DNA from: Bacteroidia bacterium
GTDB taxonomy: Bacteria; Bacteroidota; Ignavibacteria; UBA10030
Length of the DNA stretch: 64,000 bases
Reading direction: 5' to 3'
Assembly (NCBI GenBank): GCA_022180565.1
Contig: BQML01000008.1
Coordinates: 62,001 to 126,000 of the forward strand
A model generated the notes under the pieces. That model ran no database searches. It saw only the letters and a list, made by a program, of their open reading frames with translations, and was not told the origin of the DNA. Every line of letters starts with the position of its first letter. The stretch's first letter is position 1. Below are positions 1 to 7,404 of the stretch, one piece after another. A program made the position numbers and the translations under genes.

Positions 1-1111
1 TTTCAAACCGTGACCAATCGAGGAGTTTGTTCACGAGCGATAACTGATCCTGGGCGGCTTCGCGGATGTACCGAATAAACTCGTTTCGCTCTTCGGCAGG
101 CATGGTATCCCCCTCGGTGGCGAGGATCTCGCAGAATCCGAGAATGCTTCCAAACGGGGAACGGAGATCGTGGGACAGAATGGAAAACAGTTTGTCTTTT
201 TCGCTGTTGAGTCGGGCAAGCTCCTTTTGAGACGCCTCCAGGGCCTCGACATACTGTTTCAGTTTCTGTTCAAGCGCTTTCCTGGCCGTGATGTCTTCGA
301 GGATTCCTTCGAATCCGACAAGCCGTCCGTTCGCATCTTTCAGGGCTCTCGAATACTCCAGAACGGTTATCACGCCGCCGTTTTTTCTCTTCAGTTCGAT
401 CTCAAGGCCGATCAACGATCCTTTGGAATCAACGGCTTCTTTGATCTGATTTCTCAGTTCCGGTTTGACGTAGAGGTCGGCCATGTTGATGCGCGCCAGC
501 TCTTCAACATCCTTGTATCCCAGGAGCCGCAGAAGGGCCGCGTTCGCATCAAGCAGTGTTCCGTCCACGGAAGTGCGAAACATGGGCTGGACGGCGTTGC
601 GGAAGAGGTCCCGGTACTTGGCTTGCTCTTCACGTATCCGCTGTTCGGATTCCTTGCGGTCCGTGATGTCACGGACAATCCCGAGGATCGCTTCAATCCG
701 ATCGGCCTTTATTTGCGGGGCCCATGAGAAATCGCCTGTGAGGTACCTTCCCTCGCGGGTTTTGACGCGCAGTTCGACGGTTTGCGGACGATTGCTTGTG
801 AGCTGACGTCGGAAGCTATTCCACGCGGGAGTGATATCGTCAGGATGAAGCAATTGGCCGAAGTGTCGTCCCAGCCATTCCTCCCGCTTCCAACCCGTCC
901 GGCGCTCGAACTCAGGATTCGCCATCAGCATCGTGCCATGTCGGTCAATGACGAACAGGACATCTCTGGCAGTTTCAAAAAGAGCGCGGAACAGATCATC
1001 CCCCCTCATAGCCAGTTGCGTGTCTGGAGAGGATTTGGGAGTAAACCTCAGGACTTGTCCTTGTGGTTTTGTTGCGGAATCTCGATGGGTTATTCGGCGT
1101 GCAGGGTTCAT
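1..1111 (-). CDS. PAS-PAS sensor histidine kinase, C-terminus cut by window edge
   Basis: This is the N-terminal 370 residues of a soluble-looking sensor kinase that runs off the left edge; no stop is reached. Translation shows two PAS folds (about residues 38-155 and 163-280), each ending in the typical RDIT/EDIT-x-RK link, a short coiled segment, and then a HisKA dimerisation domain with the phosphoacceptor in ILSHDLRSPFGSI (His314). The ATP-binding domain must lie outside the window. The ATG at 1111 has a GGAG eight bases upstream (1120-1123). No transmembrane segment is visible, so a cytoplasmic signal, for example redox or a small ligand in a PAS pocket, is likely by inference. No partner response regulator is seen inside the window. 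Confidence 0.9.
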   Translation of the reverse strand, partial: MNPARRITHRDSATKPQGQVLRFTPKSSPDTQLAMRGDDLFRALFETARDVLFVIDRHGTMLMANPEFERRTGWKREEWLGRHFGQLLHPDDITPAWNSFRRQLTSNRPQTVELRVKTREGRYLTGDFSWAPQIKADRIEAILGIVRDITDRKESEQRIREEQAKYRDLFRNAVQPMFRTSVDGTLLDANAALLRLLGYKDVEELARINMADLYVKPELRNQIKEAVDSKGSLIGLEIELKRKNGGVITVLEYSRALKDANGRLVGFEGILEDITARKALEQKLKQYVEALEASQKELARLNSEKDKLFSILSHDLRSPFGSILGFCEILATEGDTMPAEERNEFIRYIREAAQDQLSLVNKLLDWSRFE

Positions 1112-1570
1112 TATTGACGCTCCGTGTGAAAAACCTTTGTCATGGGCATCAACGTGCATACCATTCCGGTCCTTTTGGGACATCGAGGGATTACCAAGAA
1201 AAAAACGTGCGTGAGGTTCTGTTTCGAAGGCTCTTTTTGAAAATTCTACAATAGTAGAGAAGGTTTTTATCACTGGCGGGATGGTGACTTTTTTGCGAAT
1301 CCCGGGGTGATCCGCGGCAGGATGCTCATCGTGCCTTGCGGGCGTCATTTCCCCCTGGCGCCGGGGAATCGAATCGGGCCGTGGACGACAGCATATGCAC
1401 GCCTGCTGGAAATCGCAACCGATAGTGGTGGATGAACGCCTGCAGTGCCCGGGGGCTCCTCTGGTCTCTTCCTGCGCCGTGAATGAGCGGTTATCTATGC
1501 GGGGACAGTCATCTGGAACCGGTTGGTAGGCCGTATCGCGCGGCCACTCGATTGTCCCGGTCCATCTCGA
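1112..1570. other. Intergenic stretch without a supported gene
   Basis: About 460 bases between the kinase start and the TSUP permease stop. Only short, non-overlapping open frames without family resemblance occur. A weak inverted repeat (TCTAC / GTAGA, 1245-1258) sits upstream of the kinase on its strand; it is too short to call. Nothing else is supported. Confidence 0.6.
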
Positions 1571-2308
1571 TCAGCGTCCTCGAATGAGAAACAGTAGCCC
1601 AGCCGCCGTCATCGTCAACTCGACGAGAAAGACAAATGCATGTTCCGGGAGTCGATCAACGATCCGTTTCCCTGTCCAAGACCCGACAATCATAAGTGGA
1701 CCGATTGCGAGACCCGTGAGAATGCTCTCCATTGGGAGCACGTCTGCACCGCGGTAGGCCACAAGCTTCGTAACGTGCATTACGACCGTGGAGAGCGCCT
1801 CGGTGCCGATATAGGCGCCTTTCACCAATCCGTAGGCGAGGAAAAATGGTGCCATGAGCGGGCCCACGCTTCCAAGCAGCGCCGAGAGGAAGCTTCCTCC
1901 GGCTCCAATGAGTGCGAAGGACTGCAGAGTGGGTCGGACGGAGGTTCGGGTCCCCAGCCTCCGCCAAGCCACGATGAGTAGCAGAAAGAGGCCAAGTAGC
2001 CGGGTGAGGCCGGCAAGTGGTGCCCCGGCGAAGAGGACGCCGCCGAGCAATGCCAGTGGAACGCCGCCGAGGGCAAACCAGCCAACGACGCGATAGTCCA
2101 GCTCGCGTCGGTTGAACCATACTCGGCTGGCGTTGCCGATGAGTTGCGCGACGGTCAGTATCGGCACCGCATCGCGCACGCCGAAGGCAATGACAAGCAC
2201 TGGGAGCAGAACGGCCGCTCCACCGAAGCCGGTCACTCCGGCGAGCGTGGATGCGAGCAGGGCAACAGCGCCGACAAGTAATGAAACTCCGAGATCAATA
2301 TGCGGCAT
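1571..2308 (-). CDS. TSUP (TauE/SafE) family membrane permease
   Basis: About 245 residues with roughly seven to eight hydrophobic segments and the family's glycine-rich N-terminal repeat (LAGVTGFGGAAVLLPVL) plus a second related half (GGSFLSALLGSVGPLMAPFFL). TSUP proteins are inner-membrane exporters or importers of sulfite, sulfoacetate, sulfonates or related anions; the substrate cannot be read from sequence. I prefer the ATG giving MPHIDLGVSLLV because it places the first membrane helix directly after the start. An in-frame ATG at 2356 would add 16 polar residues. It lies downstream of the DUF gene on the same strand and could be co-transcribed with it. Confidence 0.85.
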   Translation of the reverse strand: MPHIDLGVSLLVGAVALLASTLAGVTGFGGAAVLLPVLVIAFGVRDAVPILTVAQLIGNASRVWFNRRELDYRVVGWFALGGVPLALLGGVLFAGAPLAGLTRLLGLFLLLIVAWRRLGTRTSVRPTLQSFALIGAGGSFLSALLGSVGPLMAPFFLAYGLVKGAYIGTEALSTVVMHVTKLVAYRGADVLPMESILTGLAIGPLMIVGSWTGKRIVDRLPEHAFVFLVELTMTAAGLLFLIRGR

Positions 2309-2392
2309 AACGGTTGGGAGTTCATGCCGACCCGCAGGGTTCCCTTGGAAAGGCATCCCTTCGGAAGCTGCAGCGGTGCCACTGACCCTCTC

Positions 2393-3259
2393 TCAGTGCA
2401 TGAACTCGTGAGCGATATCAGTGATGTGACCACGCCAGTACGCTTTTGTGCCGGTTGGAAGAAGCCACGCTACCTCGCCATCAAGCGGTACCAGCATTCC
2501 ATTGCGCTCCCCATAGTTCCAAAATCGACCTTGCCACGGTGTCGGGACCAAGTTGCCACTCACCATCCGACTGCGGGCTTCTGCTTGAACAGTCTCGATG
2601 AGCCCCGCTTCGTTGAACACAAACAGCAAGGTTACGGAACGGTTTCCATCGGATAACGTGGCATAGGCCGAGCGATCATCAACAGACTTCCAGCGCACCC
2701 CTTGGCTGGGGAGCAGGGCGGTTGCGTACCACGTTGCCTCTGCGAGGAATCGCATCAATTCGCCCTCCGCTATGTGGCTGGTATCGCGTATGCTGGCCAA
2801 CGTGAAGAGGCCTAGCAGTGAAGCGTGGAGTATTCCTTCCCCCGCTACGTAGGCATCGTGAACACGCACCGACAGTCCGGGCATCATGGCTATGCGCCCA
2901 TCCCAATCAAAGCCGGGCCGCTTCGTGACCACCTTCTGATCCGAAGTGAACGGTTTCCATTGGTCCGTGGTTTCGCTCATGTTGAACGTACCGGTATGCC
3001 GCACACGCATCCCAGTGACCATCGGCTGTCTGTCCCTGAGCACCGTGCGGAAGTAGCGTTGAACCGGAGCAGGCAAGTCTTTCAATTCACGGAAGTCAAC
3101 AAGAGACGGCCGGATTGGTGAGCGGGCCAGATCCAATCCTGCACGCAGTTCTTGCGTGCCGGAATTCCAATGGTACGCTCCATACCACAGAGCGGCCGCG
3201 GCACCGGCGGCAAGTGCCGGGAGGATGATGAGGAGAACTATCAACATCTTTCGTCTCAT
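2393..3259 (-). CDS. Conserved protein of the DUF6544/DUF6920 type, N-terminal membrane anchor
   Basis: 288 residues starting with a basic n-region and one hydrophobic helix (about residues 5-27), so probably anchored with the bulk outside the cytoplasm. The rest matches, from memory, a family of uncharacterised proteins with the signature blocks LPAPVQRYFR (about 61-70), AEATWYATALLPSQGVRW (about 173-190) and a C-terminal PLDGEVAWLLPTGTKAYWRG block. The exact DUF number is uncertain. No catalytic motif is recognised and no function is assigned. It is followed 36-84 bases downstream by the TSUP permease on the same strand. Confidence 0.7.
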   Translation of the reverse strand: MRRKMLIVLLIILPALAAGAAAALWYGAYHWNSGTQELRAGLDLARSPIRPSLVDFRELKDLPAPVQRYFRTVLRDRQPMVTGMRVRHTGTFNMSETTDQWKPFTSDQKVVTKRPGFDWDGRIAMMPGLSVRVHDAYVAGEGILHASLLGLFTLASIRDTSHIAEGELMRFLAEATWYATALLPSQGVRWKSVDDRSAYATLSDGNRSVTLLFVFNEAGLIETVQAEARSRMVSGNLVPTPWQGRFWNYGERNGMLVPLDGEVAWLLPTGTKAYWRGHITDIAHEFMH

Positions 3260-3621
3260 GCCTATCTTCGATTGCCTGCCTCACCGTGAGACCGATCAGC
3301 AAAAGTGCCTCCGAGATTCTGGGCCGTCAGTCTCACTCCCCAGATGGGGTTGTCATCACTCAAGGTAGAGCAAGACGATCAACAATACGAAAACTTCGAT
3401 GATTTTCAAACTCCGCTGAGGGGAGCGGTCAATTGCTGTCATAGGTTCGATCCATTGCCGTCTGACACTTCATCACCAAAGCTCATGAGGAATTCCTGAG
3501 CGTTGGCAGATATCGGCCCCTCCAACATGATCCCACCATTTTGACAAATCTCCTTTCCACAGCGTTCAACCGTTAACCTTCGCCGGCGTCTCGCATTGTC
3601 GCCCCGCGACCATCATTCCGC
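3260..3621. other. Intergenic stretch between divergent units
   Basis: About 360 bases between the DUF gene start and the mer-type promoter. Small open frames here show no recognisable family, no ribosome-binding context and base composition like the non-coding DNA around them. Nothing further is supported until the promoter at 3622. Confidence 0.6.
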
Positions 3622-3650
3622 TTGACAGGGAACTTTCCGCGCAGTACACT
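3622..3650 (+). promoter_or_regulatory. Sigma70-like promoter of the mer-type operon
   Basis: TTGACA (3622-3627) and TACACT (3645-3650) are separated by exactly 17 bases, 41 bases before the ArsR-type start codon. The match to the vegetative consensus is close and the palindrome starts 6 bases after the -10 hexamer. Confidence 0.8.
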
Positions 3651-3655
3651 GGTTC

Positions 3656-3681
3656 AGTATTTTAGTATTCACTAAATTACT
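3656..3681 (+). promoter_or_regulatory. Palindromic operator for the ArsR-type repressor
   Basis: Arms AGTATTTTAGT (3656-3666) and ACTAAATTACT (3671-3681) are an inverted repeat matching at 10 of 11 positions around a 4-base centre. It covers the expected transcription start, just downstream of the -10 box and immediately before the GGAG ribosome site of the regulator. Position and 12-2-12-like geometry fit autorepression by an ArsR/SmtB protein; binding itself is inferred. Confidence 0.75.
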
Positions 3682-3690
3682 GGAGAACCG

Positions 3691-4095
3691 ATGCGAAAAG
3701 TCATCATCGAAGGAAAGGTCTGTATCGGCCCTACGTTCTCAAAAGCCGAGTTTGCCCTCATCAAGCGAAACCTGGCCAAACAGAAAGGACTCGCAACGCT
3801 GGCCGACCTGCTCAACGTCGCCGGCAACATCCAACGACTCAGAATCATTTACCTGCTCCATGCCCATCGGGAAATGTGTGTCTGCGATCTGGCCGAAGTA
3901 CTCGGACTTACCGATTCTGCCGTCTCACAGCATCTGCGGAAACTGAAGGATAAAAACATTGTAAGAAGTCGGCGCCAAGGGCAAACCATTTTCTACTCCT
4001 TGGTGCAGAATATCTTTACGACGAACTTGCAAAACACGTTCGCACTCGATGAAACCAAAGAACCCCATGCTTTCATGCACAAGGAGATTGCGTGA
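3691..4095 (+). CDS. ArsR/SmtB-family metal-responsive repressor of the mer operon
   Basis: 134 residues with a winged helix-turn-helix; the recognition helix is around SAVSQHLRKL (76-85). The metal-sensing box of the family is present as EMCVCDL (Cys63, Cys65), with a further Cys11 near the N-terminus that could complete a three-thiol site. Canonical mer operons use MerR, but ArsR-type mercury regulators are known in several phyla. Here the location directly ahead of merTP and merA, behind a promoter and a palindrome, makes mercury the likely inducer (inference). The stop codon overlaps the merTP start region, so the genes are translationally coupled. Whether Hg(II), Cd(II) or As(III) is the true ligand cannot be read. 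Confidence 0.88.
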   Translation: MRKVIIEGKVCIGPTFSKAEFALIKRNLAKQKGLATLADLLNVAGNIQRLRIIYLLHAHREMCVCDLAEVLGLTDSAVSQHLRKLKDKNIVRSRRQGQTIFYSLVQNIFTTNLQNTFALDETKEPHAFMHKEIA

Positions 4096-4700
4096 TGGAA
4101 AAAGGAAAACTTACAACCACAGGCGCCGTCACGGCGGCGATCATCGCTTCGCTTTGCTGTATCGGACCCGTTGTCGTTGCGCTTATCGGCGTGGGAAGCA
4201 TCGGCGCATTCGCCGCGTTTGAGCCCCTCCGCCCGTACTTTATCGGACTCACCGTCGTACTGCTCGCTCTCGCCTTCTCTCTCACCTACCGCAAGCGTGA
4301 AGTGATCTGTGCCGACGGCACGTGCAAAATCGAAAGCGCAGGCACATGGAACAAGATCGCGGTCTGGTTTGCCACGCTCGTTGCTGCCATTGCCCTCGCA
4401 TTCCCATCGTTCGACTTCACCAACGCCGCTGCAGCACAATCGATGCTTGATCAAAACCGACAACAGCACCCGACCATGATCATAACCGTGCTTGACATCG
4501 AAGGGATGGATTGTAAAGGCTGTGCAAAAGGATTGGAAGCGACATTGGGTCGTGCTGCCGGGGTGAAAAAAGCAGCGGTGGAGTTTGAAAAGAGTCGTGC
4601 CGTCGTGGAGTACGATTCCAGCAAAACTACTCTCGAACAGCTCATCGCCGTGGTGGATGAGGCGGGATTCACGGCAACACCCAACAAAAAGCCGCAGTAA
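4095..4700 (+). CDS. merTP: MerT-MerP fusion, mercuric ion uptake protein
   Basis: 201 residues. The N-terminal half is MerT-like: the vicinal cysteine pair Cys21-Cys22 lies in the first membrane helix, two more helices follow, and a cytoplasmic-side loop holds Cys72 and Cys77 (CADGTC). The C-terminal part (about 127-195) is a MerP/heavy-metal-associated domain with GMDCKGC (Cys140, Cys143). In separate systems periplasmic MerP hands Hg(II) to MerT for import to reductase; the fusion keeps both steps on one chain. The ATG at 4095 is preceded by AAGGAG (4081-4086); a GTG one codon earlier is less likely. It overlaps the regulator's stop by one base. Confidence 0.92.
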   Translation: MEKGKLTTTGAVTAAIIASLCCIGPVVVALIGVGSIGAFAAFEPLRPYFIGLTVVLLALAFSLTYRKREVICADGTCKIESAGTWNKIAVWFATLVAAIALAFPSFDFTNAAAAQSMLDQNRQQHPTMIITVLDIEGMDCKGCAKGLEATLGRAAGVKKAAVEFEKSRAVVEYDSSKTTLEQLIAVVDEAGFTATPNKKPQ

Positions 4701-4717
4701 CCCACAAGGTTCCACAC

Positions 4718-6130
4718 ATGAACAACTACCCTCTCATCATCATCGGCGGCGGGGCGGCGGCATTTGCCGCGGCAACCAAAGCCAACGACCTCGGCGCTGA
4801 AGCGCTCATCGTCAACAGCGGACTTCCAATCGGCGGAACATGCGTGAACGTCGGATGCGTGCCGAGCAAGCATTTGCTCGAGGTCGGTGCACGCTACTAC
4901 TACGGGCAACGGCCGGGCTTCTCGGCCATTCAGACCAACGGACAGTTCCGGTTCGACTTCGCACAGGCGATCGCGTACAAGAATCAGCTCGTTGATGCGC
5001 TGCGCCAGAGCAATTACAGCGACGTCATCGCCAACTTCAAAACGGTGGAGTATCGAGAAGGGACTGCGCGATTTGTTTCACCACACGAGATCGAGATCGA
5101 AGGCCATCGTGTGCGCGGTGAAACGTTCATCATCGCGACCGGCTCGAAGGCGAAGATTCTTCCCTTCCCCGGCATCGAAAAGGTTCGCTATCTCACCAAC
5201 ATCGAAGCGTTAGAGTTGAACACGCTTCCGTCATCGATGATAGTTGTCGGCGGCGGGCCGCTGGGACTTGAATTCGCCCAGATGTACGCACACTTCGGCA
5301 CAAAAGTCACGGTGCTCGAAAAAATGAAGCGCATTCTGCCGCTGGAAGAGCCTGAAGTTTCCGATGAGCTGCAGACGGTTTTGGAAGAAGAAGGGGTGAC
5401 GATTCACACAGGCGTGGATATCCGACAGGTGCGAGAAGATGGTGGGAAGAAAATCGTGGTGGCGCTCGTGAAGAATACGGAAAAGGAATTCCGTGCCGAT
5501 CACTTGCTGCTGGCAACCGGTATCGAGCCGAACACGAACGGGTTGGCGTTGGAAAACGCCGGCGTGAACGTAGATCAGCGGGGCTTCGTTGTGGCCGATG
5601 AGACCCTCCAAACAACACAGCGGCACATCTGGGCTGCGGGCGATTGTGTGGGGAAGCTTGCGCTGGAGACTGTTGCCGCCAAAGAAGGTGCAATTGCCGC
5701 GGACAACGCACTGAACACCTCCGGTGCGCGTAAAAAAATCAACTACGACGAAATTCCCCATGCAGTGTTTACGATGCCGCAGGTGGCAAGTGTCGGCTTG
5801 ACCGAGCGAGAGTTGATGAAGCGCATCAACGTGTGTTCCTGTCGCACCGTGCCGCTGTCCGCGGTCCCCAAAGCGAAAGCAGTCGGCGAGACGCGCGGCG
5901 TCATCAAGCTGGTGGTTGACCCGCACACCGGTATTATCGTGGGTTGTCATATTGTAGCGCCCGCGGCGGCAGAGATGATTCACGAAGCCGTGCTGGCCGT
6001 GAAGTTCAAGCTGACGATTGATGATATCATTGATACCGTGCACACCTTCCCCACGTTCAGCGAGGGAATTAAATTTGCGGCACAGGCCTTCACACGCGAC
6101 ATCAGTGTGATGACGTGCTGCATAGGATAG
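4718..6130 (+). CDS. merA: Mercuric reductase MerA (no NmerA domain)
   Basis: 470-residue flavoprotein of the pyridine-nucleotide disulfide oxidoreductase family. It has the N-terminal FAD fold (IIIGGGAAAFAAA), the redox-active CVNVGC (Cys42, Cys47), a second Rossmann GGGPLGLEFAQ, the WAAGDC FAD motif and the C-terminal dimerisation domain ending in the vicinal pair Cys467-Cys468 that defines MerA among its relatives. It reduces Hg(II) to volatile Hg(0) with NADPH in the cytoplasm. The N-terminal heavy-metal domain found in many MerA proteins is absent, and such a domain is instead fused to MerT just upstream. It is 17 bases from merTP and 17 bases from the next gene. Confidence 0.95.
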   Translation: MNNYPLIIIGGGAAAFAAATKANDLGAEALIVNSGLPIGGTCVNVGCVPSKHLLEVGARYYYGQRPGFSAIQTNGQFRFDFAQAIAYKNQLVDALRQSNYSDVIANFKTVEYREGTARFVSPHEIEIEGHRVRGETFIIATGSKAKILPFPGIEKVRYLTNIEALELNTLPSSMIVVGGGPLGLEFAQMYAHFGTKVTVLEKMKRILPLEEPEVSDELQTVLEEEGVTIHTGVDIRQVREDGGKKIVVALVKNTEKEFRADHLLLATGIEPNTNGLALENAGVNVDQRGFVVADETLQTTQRHIWAAGDCVGKLALETVAAKEGAIAADNALNTSGARKKINYDEIPHAVFTMPQVASVGLTERELMKRINVCSCRTVPLSAVPKAKAVGETRGVIKLVVDPHTGIIVGCHIVAPAAAEMIHEAVLAVKFKLTIDDIIDTVHTFPTFSEGIKFAAQAFTRDISVMTCCIG

Positions 6131-6147
6131 ACAGGAAAGGAATTGCC

Positions 6148-6693
6148 ATGAACTCCTGTTGCACCTTACCCGTCGAAACTCTTGCTTGCAATGAGCATCG
6201 TACCGATGGCGAGTGTTGCCTTATGACGGATGTCTCGCAGGCTCCCGAAACCGCTCAATGCCCCGTTTCCCAGGTAATCGGTCGAAAAATCCAACGCCGC
6301 ACTCTGGAGAGTCTCCTGAAACCTTATGCCCGTACGCACCTTGAACCTGTGCAATACTATTACTGCGCCGATCCAACCTGTCCGATTGTGTATTTCTCCA
6401 ATGTGAATGTGCGAACATTTTCGATTGGCGAACTGACCGTTCCCGTTTTCGGGAAAGACGAGGAGGAGGACACTCCCGTCTGCTATTGCTTTGATTGGAC
6501 GCGCAGGAGAATCCGAAGGGAGATTGTGCAAACGGGCAGGAGCACAGCAGCGGTTGAGATCGCGAAACGAGTGAAGGCGGGTGAATGTGCGTGCGATCTG
6601 AAGAACCCAAAAGGCCGTTGTTGCCTGGGCGATGTGAATCGTGTGGTGAAGGAAACCATCGCACACACCTTACATTCACCGCACAGCCCTTGA
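6148..6693 (+). CDS. CopZ-N-like Fe-S/zinc-binding metallochaperone candidate in the mer operon
   Basis: 181 residues with 14 cysteines. The central and C-terminal part matches, from memory, the N-terminal domain of Archaeoglobus CopZ, which binds one [2Fe-2S] cluster and one zinc: CADPTC (73-78) with an aromatic-Asn stretch, CYC (112-114), and GECACD...GRCCLGDVNR (146-165). An extra N-terminal region has CC pairs at 4-5 and 23-24 and single Cys14 and Cys38; it is not part of the family as I know it. The ATG at 6148 follows AAAGG well; an upstream in-frame ATG would overlap merA. Position directly after merA suggests a role in handling Hg(II) or feeding electrons or metal (inference). No fused heavy-metal domain is present. 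Confidence 0.78.
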   Translation: MNSCCTLPVETLACNEHRTDGECCLMTDVSQAPETAQCPVSQVIGRKIQRRTLESLLKPYARTHLEPVQYYYCADPTCPIVYFSNVNVRTFSIGELTVPVFGKDEEEDTPVCYCFDWTRRRIRREIVQTGRSTAAVEIAKRVKAGECACDLKNPKGRCCLGDVNRVVKETIAHTLHSPHSP

Positions 6694-6727
6694 CAGACAC
6701 CCCCCGCCCTTCCGTATCTTGTACGGA
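6690..6727 (+). promoter_or_regulatory. Promoter-like TTGACA plus MerR-like dyad
   Basis: TTGACA (6690-6695) overlaps the stop codon of the CopZ-like gene. It is followed by TATCTT (6715-6720, 19-base spacing) embedded in a perfect dyad TCCGTA (6711-6716) / TACGGA (6722-6727). The half-sites resemble those bound by MerR-type regulators, and long spacing is typical of MerR promoters, although in classical cases the dyad lies between the two hexamers. An internal promoter for the small peptide and CsoR-like gene is inferred. Confidence 0.5.
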
Positions 6728-6745
6728 GAAAGGAGGTGAAATGTC

Positions 6746-6886
6746 GTGAATAAGAAAAAAGGCTTGCTTGCTGCGTTGCTTGCACTCCTGTTTGGCCTCG
6801 CATCCAGCCATGCCGCATCGAAGGCAGAGACGGCTACTGGATGTTGCCCGGCGTGTAGCCCGCCCGAAATCTGCTGTTGCAGATAA
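6746..6886 (+). CDS. Small secreted cysteine-rich peptide (46 aa)
   Basis: A GTG at 6746 begins a 46-codon frame, nine bases after a near-perfect AGGAGGTGA (6731-6739). The alternative ATG at 6741 is closed by a stop after two codons. The product has a textbook signal sequence: MNKKK, a leucine/alanine core of about 14 residues, and an ASSHAAS-type cleavage region around 19-24. The mature tail of about 22 residues ends in GCCPACSPPEICCCR, so six of the last 14 residues are cysteine. I recognise no family. An extracytoplasmic soft-metal (mercury or copper) binding peptide is an inference from composition and from its place between the mer genes and a CsoR-like regulator. It is too short for most gene callers. 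Confidence 0.7.
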   Translation: MNKKKGLLAALLALLFGLASSHAASKAETATGCCPACSPPEICCCR

Positions 6887-6897
6887 AGTCTCTGTTG

Positions 6898-6929
6898 GGG
6901 ATTACCTTCACATCGCTGAAGGTAATCCC
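6898..6929 (+). terminator. Strong intercistronic hairpin
   Basis: Arms GGGATTACCTTCA (6898-6910) and TGAAGGTAATCCC (6917-6929) are perfect 13-base complements around a 6-base loop. There is no T-run after it, so it is either a processing or stability element or a weak terminator between the Cys-rich peptide and the CsoR-like gene. It starts 12 bases after the peptide stop. Confidence 0.65.
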
Positions 6930-6948
6930 TGCTTAAAGAGGACGATCT

Positions 6949-7302
6949 ATGCTATCGTTGAAAGAGAAGAAAACTCTGACGAAGCGCTTGCATTACCTTC
7001 AGGGACAGTTGAAGGGCATCGAAGGCATGATAGATGACGGGCGGCCGATTCAGGAAATCTTCAATCAGCTCAAGGCTGTCGAACAGGGCATTCATACGAC
7101 GATCCACGATGTGCTGGCGAATCAGTTGAAGATGCATCTCGCCGAAGTGCTCTCGGCGCGACTTGCCGCCTGTCCTGGCAACTGCAGCGACGCGGAACGA
7201 TTACAGTACACGAAGAAGCAATTTGCAGAACTTGATTTGAAGGGGGTCATTGAATCTTTATCCTGGCTTGTCACGGACAACGGACAAGGTCACCGTCAAT
7301 GA
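6949..7302 (+). CDS. CsoR/FrmR-family (DUF156) regulator lacking the canonical copper ligands
   Basis: 117 residues, all-helical, with the family core LQGQLKGIEGMIDDGRPIQEIFNQLKAVEQGI. CsoR copper sensors need Cys-His-Cys; aligned by eye those positions read Ile34, Gln59 and His63, so a CsoR-type Cu(I) site is not expected. An atypical C-terminal extension adds Cys75 and Cys79 and ends in a region rich in charged residues. The ATG at 6949 has AGAGGA upstream. DNA binding by the tetramer and de-repression by a metal or reactive sulfur or aldehyde species is the family behaviour; the inducer here is unknown. Confidence 0.8.
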   Translation: MLSLKEKKTLTKRLHYLQGQLKGIEGMIDDGRPIQEIFNQLKAVEQGIHTTIHDVLANQLKMHLAEVLSARLAACPGNCSDAERLQYTKKQFAELDLKGVIESLSWLVTDNGQGHRQ

Positions 7303-7331
7303 GGCACACAAGGCGAGTTCTCCTTGTTCTG

Positions 7332-7354
7332 ATGCTGAAACCACCATTCAGCAT
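7332..7354 (+). terminator. Hairpin or operator between CsoR-like and CRP-like genes
   Basis: Perfect 8-base arms ATGCTGAA (7332-7339) and TTCAGCAT (7347-7354) around ACCACCA. There is no T-run, so it may equally be a regulator site ahead of the CRP-family gene. A further ACAAGG/CCTTGT pair lies just upstream. Confidence 0.4.
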
Positions 7355-7404
7355 GCAGACCGTCCGCGTTCTTGGGTTGAGGTGAACTGACGAAGGACCG
7401 AATC

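Noticed and set aside
1245-1258. TCTAC/GTAGA inverted repeat upstream of the PAS kinase
   Set aside because: Five-base arms are expected by chance, and there is no promoter or T-run next to it.
3305-3499. 64-codon frame in the gap before the mer promoter
   Set aside because: No ribosome site, no recognisable family, no signal sequence; length is within chance for this composition.
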